Shown: in pieces, positions 1 to 8,489 of the stretch
Layout: every line of letters starts with the position of its first letter
Numbering within the stretch: position 1 is the first letter of the stretch
Assembly (NCBI RefSeq): GCF_011947225.1
Contig: NZ_JAATVW010000018.1
Location: forward strand, 1 to 64,000
Source of the DNA: Planosporangium flavigriseum
Lineage (GTDB): Bacteria; Actinomycetota; Actinomycetes; Mycobacteriales; Micromonosporaceae
Length of the DNA stretch: 64,000 nt
Direction of reading: 5' to 3'
Program-made: the position numbers and the translations under genes
The notes under the pieces: model-generated
Seen by the model: only the letters and a program-made list of their open reading frames with translations
Databases searched by the model: none
What the model was told of the DNA's origin: nothing

Positions 1-1819
1 CCTTCCCGTCGCCGTTGAAGTCGCCGCTTGTGACGAACCTGGTGCCGCCGCCCCAGTACGGGGCCTGCCAGCGCAGCACGGGCGGGTCGAACTCGCCGCA
101 GCCCTGCGCGGTCATCGTGAACAGCGCCACGTGTCCGCCGCCGTAGTCGTAGAACAGCGCGACGTCGTCCACGTGGTCGCCGTTGAAGTCGGCCCGAAGT
201 TGCGTCCCACCGGGACTGACAGGAGCCGTGCCACGCACGCACGCCGACCCCTGCGATGCACTGGCGGTTAGCCCGGCGGTGTCGGTGACGGTGACGCTGA
301 TGGTGTACGTGCCTGTGTGCGCGTACTGGTGGGTGGCGACCGGCGTCGACTGTGTGACCTTGCTGCCATCTCCGAAATCAAAGGTGTACGACGCGATCGG
401 CGCCCCACCCGGCGTCGAGTGTGACGCGTTGGCGGTAACCGAATTGGTGCTCTTGTCAACCGTGACATTGAGTTGGGCCGTCGGTGCGACCAGGGTTTCG
501 GTGTAGCCGCGATCGGCATAGCTGATCGGGCCGACGCCGGTGTTCGGGACGGGCAGATCATCCTGTCGGGAGTGGCCGTAGTAGTCGGTATCCTGGAATC
601 CGGGCGCGCCGGAGTTCGCCGAGTCGATGTTCACGTTTGTGTAGCTGGATTCGATGTCATGTGCGGCCTGCCCTGAGGCCTTGCGGAACGCCGCTAGGCC
701 CATGACGGTGTTCCACGCGTACGGGGTCCCGGTGTACCCCTGGTAGACGGTGTTGTAGTCGACGATCGTGTCGTGGACGGCCGAGTCGTAGGCCCCGATA
801 TCGACCGCAGTGGCGGACGGGCTGGCACATGCCGGACTCGACCTTGGGTCCATCGAGACGACGTTGTTCTGCACCGAGACCCCAGATGACGCGCCGTCCA
901 CCCGGATCCCGGTCGCGCAGCTGTTCCGTACGGTGTTGTTGGTGATCGCTGTGCCAATGGCGCCGTTGTTGTAGATCCCGCTACCGTTGGCGCCCAAGAC
1001 ATAGTTGTTGGCGACGATGTTGTTGGTCGCTCCCGACTCGATCATGATTCCGGCCAGGTTCGCATTCTTGATGAAGCTGTCGACGACCGTGTTGTTCGAG
1101 CCAGCGATGTCGATTCCCTTGCCGGCCGGACCACCCACAGTGTTGTTCACGGCGGAAGCGTTCCGGACCGTCACACGCGCGGTCGCCCCGTCCAGGGCAA
1201 TGGCGGTGCTCATCTGCGGCGCGCTGGAAATGACATGTTCTAGTACCGAGTCGGTGACCGCCGTCAGTTGAACGCCCACGATCGCGGCGGTGGAGGCGGC
1301 GTGCACGGCGTCGTTCTGAAGCGTGATCCCGGTTGAATTACTAAGCGCAATCCCCGAGCCGCTCGTAACACCGCTGACAATGAACCCGATGACGGATATG
1401 TCGTGCTGCCCATCGATCGTGATGCCGGCGTCCGAGCCGGACAGCGTGACCGCACCCGTCGTTCCCTGACGTTGCAGCGTGATCGGGTTTCCGGTCGTAC
1501 CCGACTTGTTGATCGTCACGTGCTCGTCGTACGTACCACTGGCGACATTGATCGTCTGCCCTGACTGCACCGCCGCCACCGCGACGGAGATCTTGCAGTA
1601 CGGTTGCGCCTGGGTACCGGCGCCGCTGTCTGAGCAGTTGGACCCGCTGGCGTTGTTGACGTAGAGCGGAGTTGACGCGTCCGCAGCAGCCGGACCAGCG
1701 CCGGCAACCAGGACCGCACCCGCCATCAACACGACCACCGCGGCACCCGCAAGGGGATGTTTGCGCACCCTGTTCCCTACCAGTCCGGTCGAGCCGGCCG
1801 GGCCGGCGAGCTTGCGCAT
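1..1819 (-). CDS. secreted beta-helix / PKD / FG-GAP protein (3' end outside window)
   Basis: An open frame of at least 606 codons begins at the ATG whose complement is 1817-1819. An in-frame TGA lies just upstream, so no longer start is possible, and the frame is still open at base 1. Residues 1 to about 46 form a signal peptide: basic n-region, hydrophobic core, Ala-rich cleavage region. Residues about 50-380 are Asn/Thr/Val-rich with recurrent NN(T/I)V turns, as in right-handed parallel beta-helix proteins. Residues about 445-530 are a PKD domain (FDFGDGSKVTQ, HQYAHTGTYTISV). The visible C-terminus has FG-GAP/VCBS-like motifs (DFNGDHVDDVALF, GDFNGDGK). Such proteins are exported and often bind or degrade polysaccharide, but no catalytic motif is visible. 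It is divergent from the neighbouring integrase remnant and may be cargo of the integrated element. Confidence 0.85.
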   Translation of the reverse strand, partial: MRKLAGPAGSTGLVGNRVRKHPLAGAAVVVLMAGAVLVAGAGPAAADASTPLYVNNASGSNCSDSGAGTQAQPYCKISVAVAAVQSGQTINVASGTYDEHVTINKSGTTGNPITLQRQGTTGAVTLSGSDAGITIDGQHDISVIGFIVSGVTSGSGIALSNSTGITLQNDAVHAASTAAIVGVQLTAVTDSVLEHVISSAPQMSTAIALDGATARVTVRNASAVNNTVGGPAGKGIDIAGSNNTVVDSFIKNANLAGIMIESGATNNIVANNYVLGANGSGIYNNGAIGTAITNNTVRNSCATGIRVDGASSGVSVQNNVVSMDPRSSPACASPSATAVDIGAYDSAVHDTIVDYNTVYQGYTGTPYAWNTVMGLAAFRKASGQAAHDIESSYTNVNIDSANSGAPGFQDTDYYGHSRQDDLPVPNTGVGPISYADRGYTETLVAPTAQLNVTVDKSTNSVTANASHSTPGGAPIASYTFDFGDGSKVTQSTPVATHQYAHTGTYTISVTVTDTAGLTASASQGSACVRGTAPVSPGGTQLRADFNGDHVDDVALFYDYGGGHVALFTMTAQGCGEFDPPVLRWQAPYWGGGTRFVTSGDFNGDGK

Positions 1820-1886
1820 CGCTGATCAAGCGTTATGCATGCACATTGTTAACTTCCGCTAATCAATCCCACAAGACTCGTATCGA

Positions 1887-2705
1887 ATGAGCAGCCGGGT
1901 TCGGGCGAGGGCGTGCTGCCGGGCGTACCCGTCACCGAACACGATCAAGGGACTGCGGGCCACCTTCCGGGCCGCCATGACTCAGGCCATGACGGAAGAC
2001 CTGGTCGCCAAGAATGTTGTGTCGCTGACACGCGTCAAGTCCAGCCGAAAGAAGAAGGGCGACGCCTGGGAGAGCGAGGAAGCACGGCAGTTCCTCGAAG
2101 CCATGCGAGCCGAAGGCGACGTGCTCTATGCAGCCTGGGTCCTCGTCCTGGTCCTCGGCCTACGCAAGGGCGAGCTTCTCGGACTGTCATGGGATGGCAT
2201 CGACCTCGAAGCCGGCGAACTCCGCATCAGCTGGCAACTCCAACGCGTCAGCGGCGATCTCCTGCGGCGCGAGACCAAGACCGAAGAGTCCGACGCCCCG
2301 CTACCCCTTCCACCGATCTGCGTTGCTGCGCTCCGGCACCGTCGGGCTGTCCAAGCCGCTGAGATGAGGGCGGCCGAAACCTGGCAGAACCATGCCAACC
2401 TTGTGTTCACCACCCGATACGGCACGCCGATCGAACCGCGCAACTTCAACCGGGCCTGGGACGCTCGGGTCAACCGCGCCCAGGTCCGACGGATCACTGT
2501 CCATGACGCCCGACGTACATGCGGCTCGCTCCTGGTCGACCTGGACGTGCATCCTCGGGTCGCCATGCAGATCCTCCGACACGCGGACTTCTCGATCACG
2601 ATGGAGATCTACAGCCGCGTCAGCGACAAGAAGACCCACGAGGCGCCCAGACGGATGGGCGAACTACTGGAAGGACAGGCCGAGGACGAGGACGCCGGCG
2701 AATGA
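1887..2705 (+). pseudogene. tyrosine recombinase (integrase), N-terminally truncated
   Basis: This 272-codon frame encodes a tyrosine-recombinase catalytic domain with the full active-site set: R93 (GLRKGELLGL), H206-x-x-R209 (HDARRTCGSLL), H232 (LRHADFSITME) and Y242. Phage and ICE integrases of this type usually have 370-400 residues. Here the N-terminal arm-binding domain and most of the core-binding domain are missing, and homology starts only at about residue 16 (SPNTIKGLRATFRAAM). I therefore call it a 5'-truncated remnant, though the catalytic part could still be expressed. It reads toward a partial copy of the tRNA-Arg gene 79 bp downstream, the usual place of an integrase beside its attachment site. 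Confidence 0.75.
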
Positions 2706-2745
2706 CCGCCACTGCTGTACTTCGCTGCTGTACAAGATCAGAAGA

Positions 2746-2771
2746 GGCCTTCTCGATCTTGCCGAGAGGCC
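2746..2771. terminator. hairpin after integrase remnant 1
   Basis: An imperfect inverted repeat (ggccttctcg pairing with cgagaggcc, one bulge) sits between the integrase stop and the tRNA-Arg fragment. The second integrase remnant has a hairpin in the same relative place at 5909-5953. Confidence 0.45.
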
Positions 2772-2783
2772 CGCTGACCTGAT

Positions 2784-2826
2784 GTGCGCCCGAAGGGACT
2801 CGAACCCCTAACCTTCTGATCCGTAG
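2784..2826 (-). repeat. attachment-site copy: 3' part of tRNA-Arg (direct repeat A)
   Basis: These 43 bases are identical to 5962-6004, the 3' part of the intact tRNA-Arg from the anticodon to the discriminator base. Identity stops abruptly on both sides and the encoded CCA is not kept. A 3'-tRNA direct repeat beside an integrase gene is the classical signature of site-specific integration by a tyrosine recombinase. Confidence 0.88.
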
Positions 2827-3161
2827 ATTCCCAAGAGCACTTCGCTGCCGTCCGTTGCGGTTCGTCCGCGCTGCTCAGCCTTGGTCCATGAGCCGACTTC
2901 GTTCGGGGAAGTTCGGTCCGGTCCGACTCGGTGGCTCCCACTCTTGGCTCCCAGACCACGGGCACTCGGAGCTCAACCCGCTGATCCGTAGGAGCGTCCA
3001 AGCTCTGTCCGTCCCCGCTCGCCTCGTCGCTGGTCCAACCTTCGTTTCTCGCAGTAGCGGACGCGCGCCCTACTGGGTCAATCGGAGGTCGTCTTCCGGA
3101 CCGTGGTGATCGGCTCTAGAACCGATGACGGCCATTGGCATCGTTGTGTCACTGTCAGCCC
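2827..3161. other. non-coding end of integrated element
   Basis: No gene is supported here. The stretch holds runs such as tgccgtccgttgcggttcgt and two ggctccca-type motifs near 2932-2953. The latter resemble the doubled ggctccca motif just after integrase remnant 2 (5858-5878). These may be recombinase arm sites or decayed sequence. A second 11-base match to the attachment core (ctgatccgtag) occurs near 2980. Confidence 0.4.
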
Positions 3162-3884
3162 ATGAGCGAACTGGCAAGCCGTCTGTCGAGCGGTTTTGGA
3201 ACGGCGAGCGGCAACATCGTGAGCACAGCGATCACTGCCGCACTCACCGCGCATGCCGGGCCGGAGACGGCTGCAACGGTCGGGGCTGTGGTTGGTGCCG
3301 CAACCGAGGAAGGCGTCGACTTCATGGCGCAACTACTGCGGGACCGCCGTCGCCGTTCAGAACGTCTGGTGCAAGCCGCCACCGCTTATGCCGATACCCC
3401 CGCCGAGACTCTCATGCTGGCCGTCTACGACGACGGGAAGAAGCGTGAACTGTTCTTCCATGCTGTGCAAGCCGCGGCCCAGTCAGTAGAAAACCAGAAG
3501 ATAGATACGCTCGCCCGGGCGTTTGCTAGTGGTGCACTTTCAAACGATCCAGCTGTGATAGACGAAGCAGCAATAGTGGTGGACTGCTTGTCCGAGCTTC
3601 AGGCTCCCCACCTACGTCTACTCGCCATCCTCAGCCAGACACCTGCCAACGCAGACCTAGAGGGCGAGGCACGCATCCAGCAAGCCCAGTCGTGGACCGC
3701 ATCGGAGATGCTGCAACGAGATCCGGGCTTGCGAAACGTACTCGTAGCGCTGGTGGCGAAGCTCACCGGAGCCGGCATGGTCAAGGACAACGGTGTAGGC
3801 ACGTGGAGCTACACCCCGCGGTGGCAACTGACTGAGTTCGGTCGAATCTGCTCTACATATCTTGTTGCGCGTGGTGGGGACTAA
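3162..3884 (+). CDS. hypothetical protein of the tRNA-Arg element
   Basis: This 240-residue protein starts at the ATG at 3162 (MSELASRLSSGFG), preferred over an upstream ATG at 3135 because the family-like sequence starts here. I do not recognise a family. The first 60 residues are Gly/Ala/Thr-rich and helical, followed by a basic segment (LLRDRRRRSERLV). The middle is acidic and helical. The C-terminal 60 residues resemble a winged-helix fold (KLTGAGMVKDNG, LTEFGRICSTYL). It is the only intact-looking gene of the element apart from the small ORF at 4866, and it uses less extreme GC in third positions than chromosomal neighbours, which fits acquired DNA. Confidence 0.6.
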   Translation: MSELASRLSSGFGTASGNIVSTAITAALTAHAGPETAATVGAVVGAATEEGVDFMAQLLRDRRRRSERLVQAATAYADTPAETLMLAVYDDGKKRELFFHAVQAAAQSVENQKIDTLARAFASGALSNDPAVIDEAAIVVDCLSELQAPHLRLLAILSQTPANADLEGEARIQQAQSWTASEMLQRDPGLRNVLVALVAKLTGAGMVKDNGVGTWSYTPRWQLTEFGRICSTYLVARGGD

Positions 3885-4397
3885 CAGCCATCCCTCCTCC
3901 GCCGTCCCGGTGCTCCTATGGGCGCTAAGCCAGTCTGGCGGCCGGGACACGGGCTGATTCGTGATGAACGACAGAACCCGGCGTACAGGTCGACTCGTCC
4001 GTCGCGCCCCTGCCCGGCGCCGATCCCGGTGCTGCTGAGCTGCCTTGATAGCCGTCTGTCGCTGGTCGACGTTGGTCGTCATTGGGTGGCGTTTGACGGC
4101 CCCGTCACGGCCCAGACGGCCCAGTCACAGCACAGAGGTTGCCCCGGGTGGAACGCGACGCCAAGCGCCTTGCTCCTCGCCCCATGGACGCCAAAAGATC
4201 GCACCAGGCTCAGCCAGAGCAACGGCCCGATCATTCGCGTTACGGCATGGTCGAGCGCTCTGCCAGCGAACCCGGCCTACGCCGGCATCCCGGAGCTTCC
4301 GGGCAGCATGGGATGCGCGTTCCGCAGCGATCAGTACATCTGAGGGATCACACGCATCGGCCGGGACCGGCACGGTGAACAAGTAGACCTCCACTAC

Positions 4398-4538
4398 TTG
4401 ATCGTGACAGGCCATGCCGAGGACTTCGATGAACGCGCCGAGTACCGCCAGTTTGGAAGAAGGCTGCTCCCTGACCCGAGATGCCCGGAAGGCCTGCTCG
4501 CTGGACCGGCTGACCTGACCGCTCGTGCCCGTTCATGA
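4398..4538 (+). pseudogene. possible C-terminal fragment of an element gene
   Basis: An open frame of about 46 codons (TTG start; GTG at 4404 is an alternative) encodes a protein-like sequence (GHAEDFDERAEYRQFGRRLL) and ends in TGA at 4536. The same frame is interrupted by TGA at 4341 and open again upstream to 3918, so it may be the tail of a gene broken by a nonsense mutation. No family was recognised. Confidence 0.28.
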
Positions 4539-4643
4539 CGGTGGGCGGACATGATTACTGGCACGCCGATGGCACGTCCGATCTTGGGATGCCATCCCAC
4601 ACCGCTCGGCTGGCGAGATCTCCTCGGTCGGGCAGGCTTGTCC

Positions 4644-4731
4644 CTGCCCGAGGTTCTCCGGCCGGGCCAAGGCTCGCCGGAGGCGACCGCGAAGCGGCTC
4701 GGCCTTGGCGCGGCCGGGGGTTCTCGGGCAG
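4644..4731. repeat. long imperfect inverted repeat, 30-nt arms
   Basis: The left arm 4644-4673 and right arm 4702-4731 pair at about 25 of 30 positions (ctgcccgag with ctcgggcag at the base, ccaaggc with gccttgg at the tip). An alternative 9-bp stem (tcgggcagg with cctgcccga) lies just upstream and competes for the left arm, so two exclusive folds are possible. Confidence 0.6.
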
Positions 4732-4865
4732 CCGTCCCGGTGCACGAGCGAGGAGATCCCGCCCGGTACCGCCTTCGCCGATCTCCGAGGAGGGCCGGGG
4801 TTTGGGGCGGAGCCCCAAGGTCTTGGCCTCTCGGCGTCTGCGGCACTGGCTGCGATACTCACGGC

Positions 4866-5222
4866 GTGGTGACATGGCCAGACCTGGACGACGTCGCGCA
4901 GAACGTCATGATTATCGCTTCGGAAGAGGGCGTGATCTGGGAAGCGTGCGCGTCATGGGTACCCGAGCCCGGACACAGGGGCACTGCGGAGATCGAGCGG
5001 ACACGTAGCTCGGTAGCGCAGCTCGTACAGCTTGGTCTCGTCCGGATGTACCGCCTCAGCGCCGGGAACCCGGATCTGACGGATGTAGAGGTGGTATCCG
5101 TCATGAACGACCAGCGGCGGTGGGTCTACGACCAAGGTGGCTCGCACGATGTGGCGCTCTACCTGACAGACCTTGGGGAGACCGTCTACCGCGGGGCCGC
5201 TGCGGAGAAGCCGACTTCATAG
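4866..5222 (+). CDS. small hypothetical protein, probably leaderless
   Basis: The protein-like part of a longer frame begins at the double GTG at 4866/4869 (VVTWPDLDDVAQNV) and gives about 118 residues. The sequence just before it (tgcgatact, then about 7 bases to GTG) looks like a -10 element feeding a leaderless start, common in actinomycetes. The protein is acidic and helical. Its C-terminal half, with LVQLGLVRMYRL and LTDLGETVYRG, suggests a winged-helix or small regulatory fold. No family was recognised. It lies between the hairpin region and integrase remnant 2. Confidence 0.5.
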   Translation: MVTWPDLDDVAQNVMIIASEEGVIWEACASWVPEPGHRGTAEIERTRSSVAQLVQLGLVRMYRLSAGNPDLTDVEVVSVMNDQRRWVYDQGGSHDVALYLTDLGETVYRGAAAEKPTS

Positions 5223-5379
5223 CCGGGCCATCCCAGAGCAGGAGCGCCCGCCGAATACACGTGAGGATCACTCGTCACGGAACTGGTGCGGCCGGCCGGC
5301 GCGTGCGCGGCGGGCCGGAGGTCCAGAGCGCGACGTGCCGCGCCGGCACGGTCGCGCCGCGCTTGCGCGGTGCGCTTGA

Positions 5380-5847
5380 CGGATCAAGGAGCGCGACCCG
5401 GAAGCGACCGGACGGCGTACCGCACTGGTGGTCAGCGAGCTGAAGACGCGCCGCTCCCGGCGCACGCTCTACCTCACGCCCCAGCTCGTAGAGCTGCTGC
5501 GCCGGCACCGCGCCCGGCAGGCCGAGGAACGGCTCGCGGCCGGTGAGGCGTGGCAGGACCACGGGCTGATCTTCCCGAGCGAGGTAGGCACACCACTGGA
5601 TCCGGACAACTTCTCTCACCGGCTGTCCGCGGTGTGCCGGCGCGCCGGGCTCGGACACTGGCACCCGCACGAGCTGCGTCACTCCGGGGCGTCGCTGATG
5701 CTCGCCCAGGGCACCCCGTTGCACGTCGTCTCGAAGGTGCTGGGGCATACCTCAATCGCGATCACCAAGGACGTGTACGGGCATCTGATGGAGGGCGACC
5801 GGCGCTCGGCGGCGGAGGCCATGAGCCGCGTCCTGTTCGGCGGATGA
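5380..5847 (+). pseudogene. tyrosine integrase, C-terminal half only
   Basis: The frame is integrase-like from about 5380 (RIKERDPEATGRRTALV) but an in-frame TGA lies at 5377 and no start codon precedes the homology, apart from an internal GTG at 5428. The remaining part keeps the H-x-x-R box (HELRHSGASLM), the second His (VLGHTSIAI) and the catalytic Tyr (KDVYGHL) but has lost the first catalytic Arg and the whole N-terminal half. It cannot be an active recombinase. It ends 112 bp before the intact tRNA-Arg, mirroring integrase remnant 1 and its tRNA fragment. Confidence 0.75.
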
Positions 5848-5908
5848 GAGGCCCGGTGGCTCCCAGCGTGGCTCCCAAACCCGGCCCCGCCCCGATTTCG
5901 GCGCTAAT

Positions 5909-5953
5909 GGAAAAGCCCCCGACCTTGCCGTTGTGGCTGGTCGGGGGCTTTCC
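5909..5953. terminator. bidirectional terminator between integrase remnant 2 and tRNA-Arg
   Basis: A strong GC-rich stem (ggaaaagcccccgacc at 5909-5924 with ggtcgggggctttcc at 5939-5953, 14-nt loop) ends in a short T run on the minus strand. It would end the tRNA-Arg transcript and also block read-through from the plus strand. Confidence 0.75.
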
Positions 5954-5959
5954 CCTGAC

Positions 5960-6035
5960 TGGTGCGCCCGAAGGGACTCGAACCCCTAACCTTCTGATCC
6001 GTAGTCAGATGCTCTATCCGTTGAGCTACGGGCGC
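5960..6035 (-). tRNA. tRNA-Arg (anticodon ACG)
   Basis: The reverse complement folds as a 76-nt cloverleaf including an encoded CCA (5960-5962). The acceptor stem is GCGCCCG paired with CGGGCGC, the anticodon loop is CTACGGA and the T-loop is GGTTCGAGTC. It is the intact integration target. Its 3' 43 bases are duplicated at 2784-2826. Confidence 0.95.
5962..6004 (-). repeat. attachment-site copy inside tRNA-Arg (direct repeat B)
   Basis: These bases are identical to 2784-2826 over 43 nt. The region between the two copies (about 3.2 kb) would be the remnant of one element. The tRNA is kept functional, as usual when the element carries the replacement 3' end. Confidence 0.88.
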
Positions 6036-6070
6036 TTGCTGCTCGGCAAGCATACACACACTCGCCGAAG

Positions 6071-6161
6071 CGGAGGCTCCGGGATTCGAACCCGGGATGG
6101 GCTTTTAGGCCCAAACCGCATTAGCAGTGCGGCGCCATAGACCAGACTAGGCGAAGCCTCC
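6071..6161 (-). tRNA. tRNA-Ser (anticodon GCT)
   Basis: The reverse complement is a 91-nt class II tRNA with a long variable arm. The acceptor is GGAGGCT paired with AGCCTCC, the discriminator is G, and the anticodon GCT is in a CTGCTAA loop. CCA is not encoded. It lies 35 bp upstream of tRNA-Arg in the same direction, so the two are probably co-transcribed. Confidence 0.95.
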
Positions 6162-6419
6162 ACGATGACCACGAGGGCCACCGCCGAACGAGAATACAGG
6201 GAAAGTACCGAGACCAGCAAAGCGGGTATCCAGCTGGCGCGTCGGGCGTGATCAACGACCAACCAGCGGGACACCGACGCAGCCGATGTGGCCTTCGCCA
6301 TAGTTTGTCCGGGGCCTCGCTGGACGCCTCCAGCACGCGCGCGGGAGAAGGCCCGGGCATCGCCGAAACCCGATGGCATTTCATAGTCACAGGCGGATGT
6401 ACAGCACTAATCTCTGGCC

Positions 6420-7541
6420 ATGGAGGACGACAAAACGCCGGCGAGTCCCCGTAAGCGCGCCGCCAAGGCGAAGCCGACCGACACGTCGAACCCGTCCGCG
6501 GCGAGCGACTCGACGACCACCGGAGCCAGCAGGGCACCCCGGCCACACAAGATCCCACCGGCCACCTTCGTCCCGCCGACCGCCCCGAGCGATCAACCCG
6601 ATCCGGGCCAGCCGACCGCCGACCCCCCATTCCCCAGGCAGTCCCCCAGCAAGATCGCCAAAAGGGCACCGAAGAAGACGGCATCCAGCCAGGACCAGCC
6701 AGCGGCAGAAGGCGAGCTCCCCGCCGCCCCGGCTCAGCGAGCCGCCAAGACACCGGCCAAGAAGGCCTCGAAGAAGGCTGCCGCGCCGAGGGCCGCCGCC
6801 GCGAAGAAGACCACCGCGGCCCCGCCCGCGAAGGCAGCACCGCCACAAAAGATCGCTGAGCCGCCGGCAATCGTCGAACCCGCGGCCACAACGCCGGCAC
6901 CGGCCACGCCTGCGCCGCCCGCCCCGCAGCCAGAAGCCTCCTCGCTGTGGTCGACGATCAAGACGAACCCCGGGTACGCGACCGAACTGCTCGCGCTCGC
7001 CGCCGTCTCGCACCTGGGCCCGCTGGCCCAAGCCGACCTGGCGTGGCTTCGCGACACGTACCCGACCGCGACCACCCAGGGCCTGGTGCGGATCGCGACG
7101 TCCCGCTCGGTGCGGCAGGCCCGTACGCAGGGCGCGGTGGCCGGGTTGCTGGGTCCGGTAGCCGTTCTCGCCGAAACGGGGGCGCTGCTCTGGACGCAGG
7201 CGCGGCTCGTCCTCGACCTCGCGGCGGTGTACGGGCGGGACCCGGCCGATCCGGAACGCGCTGCCGAACTGCTCACGCTCCAGGGCGTACACCCGGATCT
7301 GACCTCGGCCCGCGAGGCGCTGGCAGCGGCCCGCAAGGTCGCCGTCAACGGGGCCGGCGCCAGTGACCGGCAGATCATCTTCGCCCTGGTACGACTGGCC
7401 GGGCGCGCGTTGGGGCGGATGGCCCTCGCGCGCCGGGCGGCCCGGCTCGTGCCCGGCGCCGGCGCTGTGCTCACCGGGCTACTGGACGGCCGCGCCACCG
7501 AGCAACTGGCGGTGCGCGCCACCAAGTTCTACCGGACCTAG
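6420..7541 (+). CDS. EcsC-like protein with histone-like Lys/Ala/Pro N-terminus
   Basis: This 373-residue protein has two parts. Residues 1-170 are low-complexity Ala/Pro/Lys with AAKxPAKKA-type motifs like histone H1 tails, suggesting DNA or polyanion binding. Residues 180-373 are a helical, partly hydrophobic domain (LETGALLWTQARLVLDL-like segment, DPADPERAAELLTLQGV) resembling EcsC-family proteins, whose biochemical role is poorly known. A hexamer TAATCT lies 6 bases before the ATG, so a leaderless transcript is plausible. Its stop overlaps the stop of the convergent CPBP gene by 4 bp. Confidence 0.7.
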   Translation: MEDDKTPASPRKRAAKAKPTDTSNPSAASDSTTTGASRAPRPHKIPPATFVPPTAPSDQPDPGQPTADPPFPRQSPSKIAKRAPKKTASSQDQPAAEGELPAAPAQRAAKTPAKKASKKAAAPRAAAAKKTTAAPPAKAAPPQKIAEPPAIVEPAATTPAPATPAPPAPQPEASSLWSTIKTNPGYATELLALAAVSHLGPLAQADLAWLRDTYPTATTQGLVRIATSRSVRQARTQGAVAGLLGPVAVLAETGALLWTQARLVLDLAAVYGRDPADPERAAELLTLQGVHPDLTSAREALAAARKVAVNGAGASDRQIIFALVRLAGRALGRMALARRAARLVPGAGAVLTGLLDGRATEQLAVRATKFYRT

Positions 7542-8302
7542 TGCAGGAACGGCAGCCGGTTGGCGAAGAGCGCGTACCCGACGAAGGACACGATGTCGAG
7601 GATCGTGTGCGCCACGATGAGCGGCGCCACCCGCCGCGTCCGCAGGAAGAACAGCGCGAACACGACGCCCATCACGGCGTTGCCGACGAAGGCCCCGAAC
7701 CCCTGGTACAGGTGGTAGGAGCCGCGCAGCAGCGCGCTCGTGGCGACGACGGTGACGGTCGACCAGCCGAGTTGGCGCAGCCGGGTGAGCAGGTACCCGA
7801 CGACGACGACCTCTTCGAGCACGGCGTTCTGGATCGCCGACAACACGAGTACGGGGATCGCCCACCACGCGTGCGGCAGTGCGGCGGGGACCACCGTCGC
7901 GTTGACTCCGATCGCCCGCGCGAGCAGGTAGAGCCCGAGTCCCGGAATCCCGATGACGGCCGCGAGCGCGGCACCCGAGCCCAGGTCGAATAACGGCTTC
8001 CGCCGGTCGATGCCGAGCCTCGCCCACACGCTGCCGGCGGCCGCGTCACGGCTGAGCAGATGCACGGCCAGCAGCGCGGGTATGAGCGCGAAGAAGATCC
8101 CGAGCAGTTGGTATGTGAGGTCGAGCCACGGCCGGCCGGGCGCCTGCGACGGGTTGAGGGTCGCGTGCTGCTGACTGAGCGGCTTACTCGCGGTCAGTTT
8201 GGCGATCAACGATACGGCTGCGTACACCGCCGAGGCGCCCAGCGAGACGCCGAGCACCAGCAGTACCTCGGCGCGCAGGACCCGCCGTTGATCGCGTTCC
8301 AC
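7538..8302 (-). CDS. CPBP-family intramembrane glutamic protease
   Basis: A 254-residue polytopic membrane protein with about 7 hydrophobic segments. The Abi/CPBP motifs are visible: the glutamate pair in LEEVVVVGYLL (about residues 169-179), an R-x-x-YHLYQG segment near residue 196 and HTILDI near residue 235. The family includes Rce1-like prenyl-protein proteases and bacterial self-immunity or regulatory proteases. The Arg usual in EExxxR is replaced by Gly in this copy, so activity is plausible but not certain. It is convergent with the EcsC-like gene. Confidence 0.85.
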   Translation of the reverse strand: MERDQRRVLRAEVLLVLGVSLGASAVYAAVSLIAKLTASKPLSQQHATLNPSQAPGRPWLDLTYQLLGIFFALIPALLAVHLLSRDAAAGSVWARLGIDRRKPLFDLGSGAALAAVIGIPGLGLYLLARAIGVNATVVPAALPHAWWAIPVLVLSAIQNAVLEEVVVVGYLLTRLRQLGWSTVTVVATSALLRGSYHLYQGFGAFVGNAVMGVVFALFFLRTRRVAPLIVAHTILDIVSFVGYALFANRLPFLH

Positions 8303-8320
8303 GCGCCCACCTTAGTCACC

Positions 8321-8371
8321 GAATCTTGGGGGGGTTGGCATCGCGTTCAATGTCAAACCCCCCAAAGATCC
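8321..8371. terminator. hairpin downstream of PPOX gene
   Basis: Near-complete pairing of gaatcttggggggg...ttggca with the mirror sequence ending aaagatcc, around a 10-nt loop. It lies 120 bp after the stop of the minus-strand PPOX gene and just before the CPBP start. Confidence 0.6.
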
Positions 8372-8489
8372 AAGAGGGCCTAGCGGTAGTCCTCGACCCG
8401 AGCGTCCTTCTTGTCGCCGTAGTACGCGCCGGCGAAGAAGCGCTTCACGTCCGGATCGGCGGCGCCCCTCCTTCAGCCCGCTCAGGAGG

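Larger units (their letters stand above)
3885..4865. other. decayed, hairpin-rich region of the element
   Basis: Overlapping frames exist on both strands but none looks like a complete protein. The stretch holds a possible gene remnant (4398-4538), a long inverted repeat (4644-4731) and a further GGGGC/GCCCC hairpin near 4803-4825. It is best read as eroded mobile DNA plus structured non-coding sequence. Confidence 0.5.

Noticed and set aside
2980..2990. A third copy of the attachment core (ctgatccgtag)
   Set aside because: Only 11 bases match and the flanks do not resemble tRNA-Arg; too short to call an attachment site.
3918..4343. 141-codon plus-strand frame in the decayed element
   Set aside because: Composition is not protein-like, overlapping frames on the other strand are equally long, and no ribosome site is seen; at most part of a broken gene.
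6373..7161. Long Arg/Pro-rich frame overlapping the EcsC-like gene
   Set aside because: It is the shifted reading of the Ala/Pro/Lys-rich gene in another frame; the EcsC-like frame has domain similarity and a good start.
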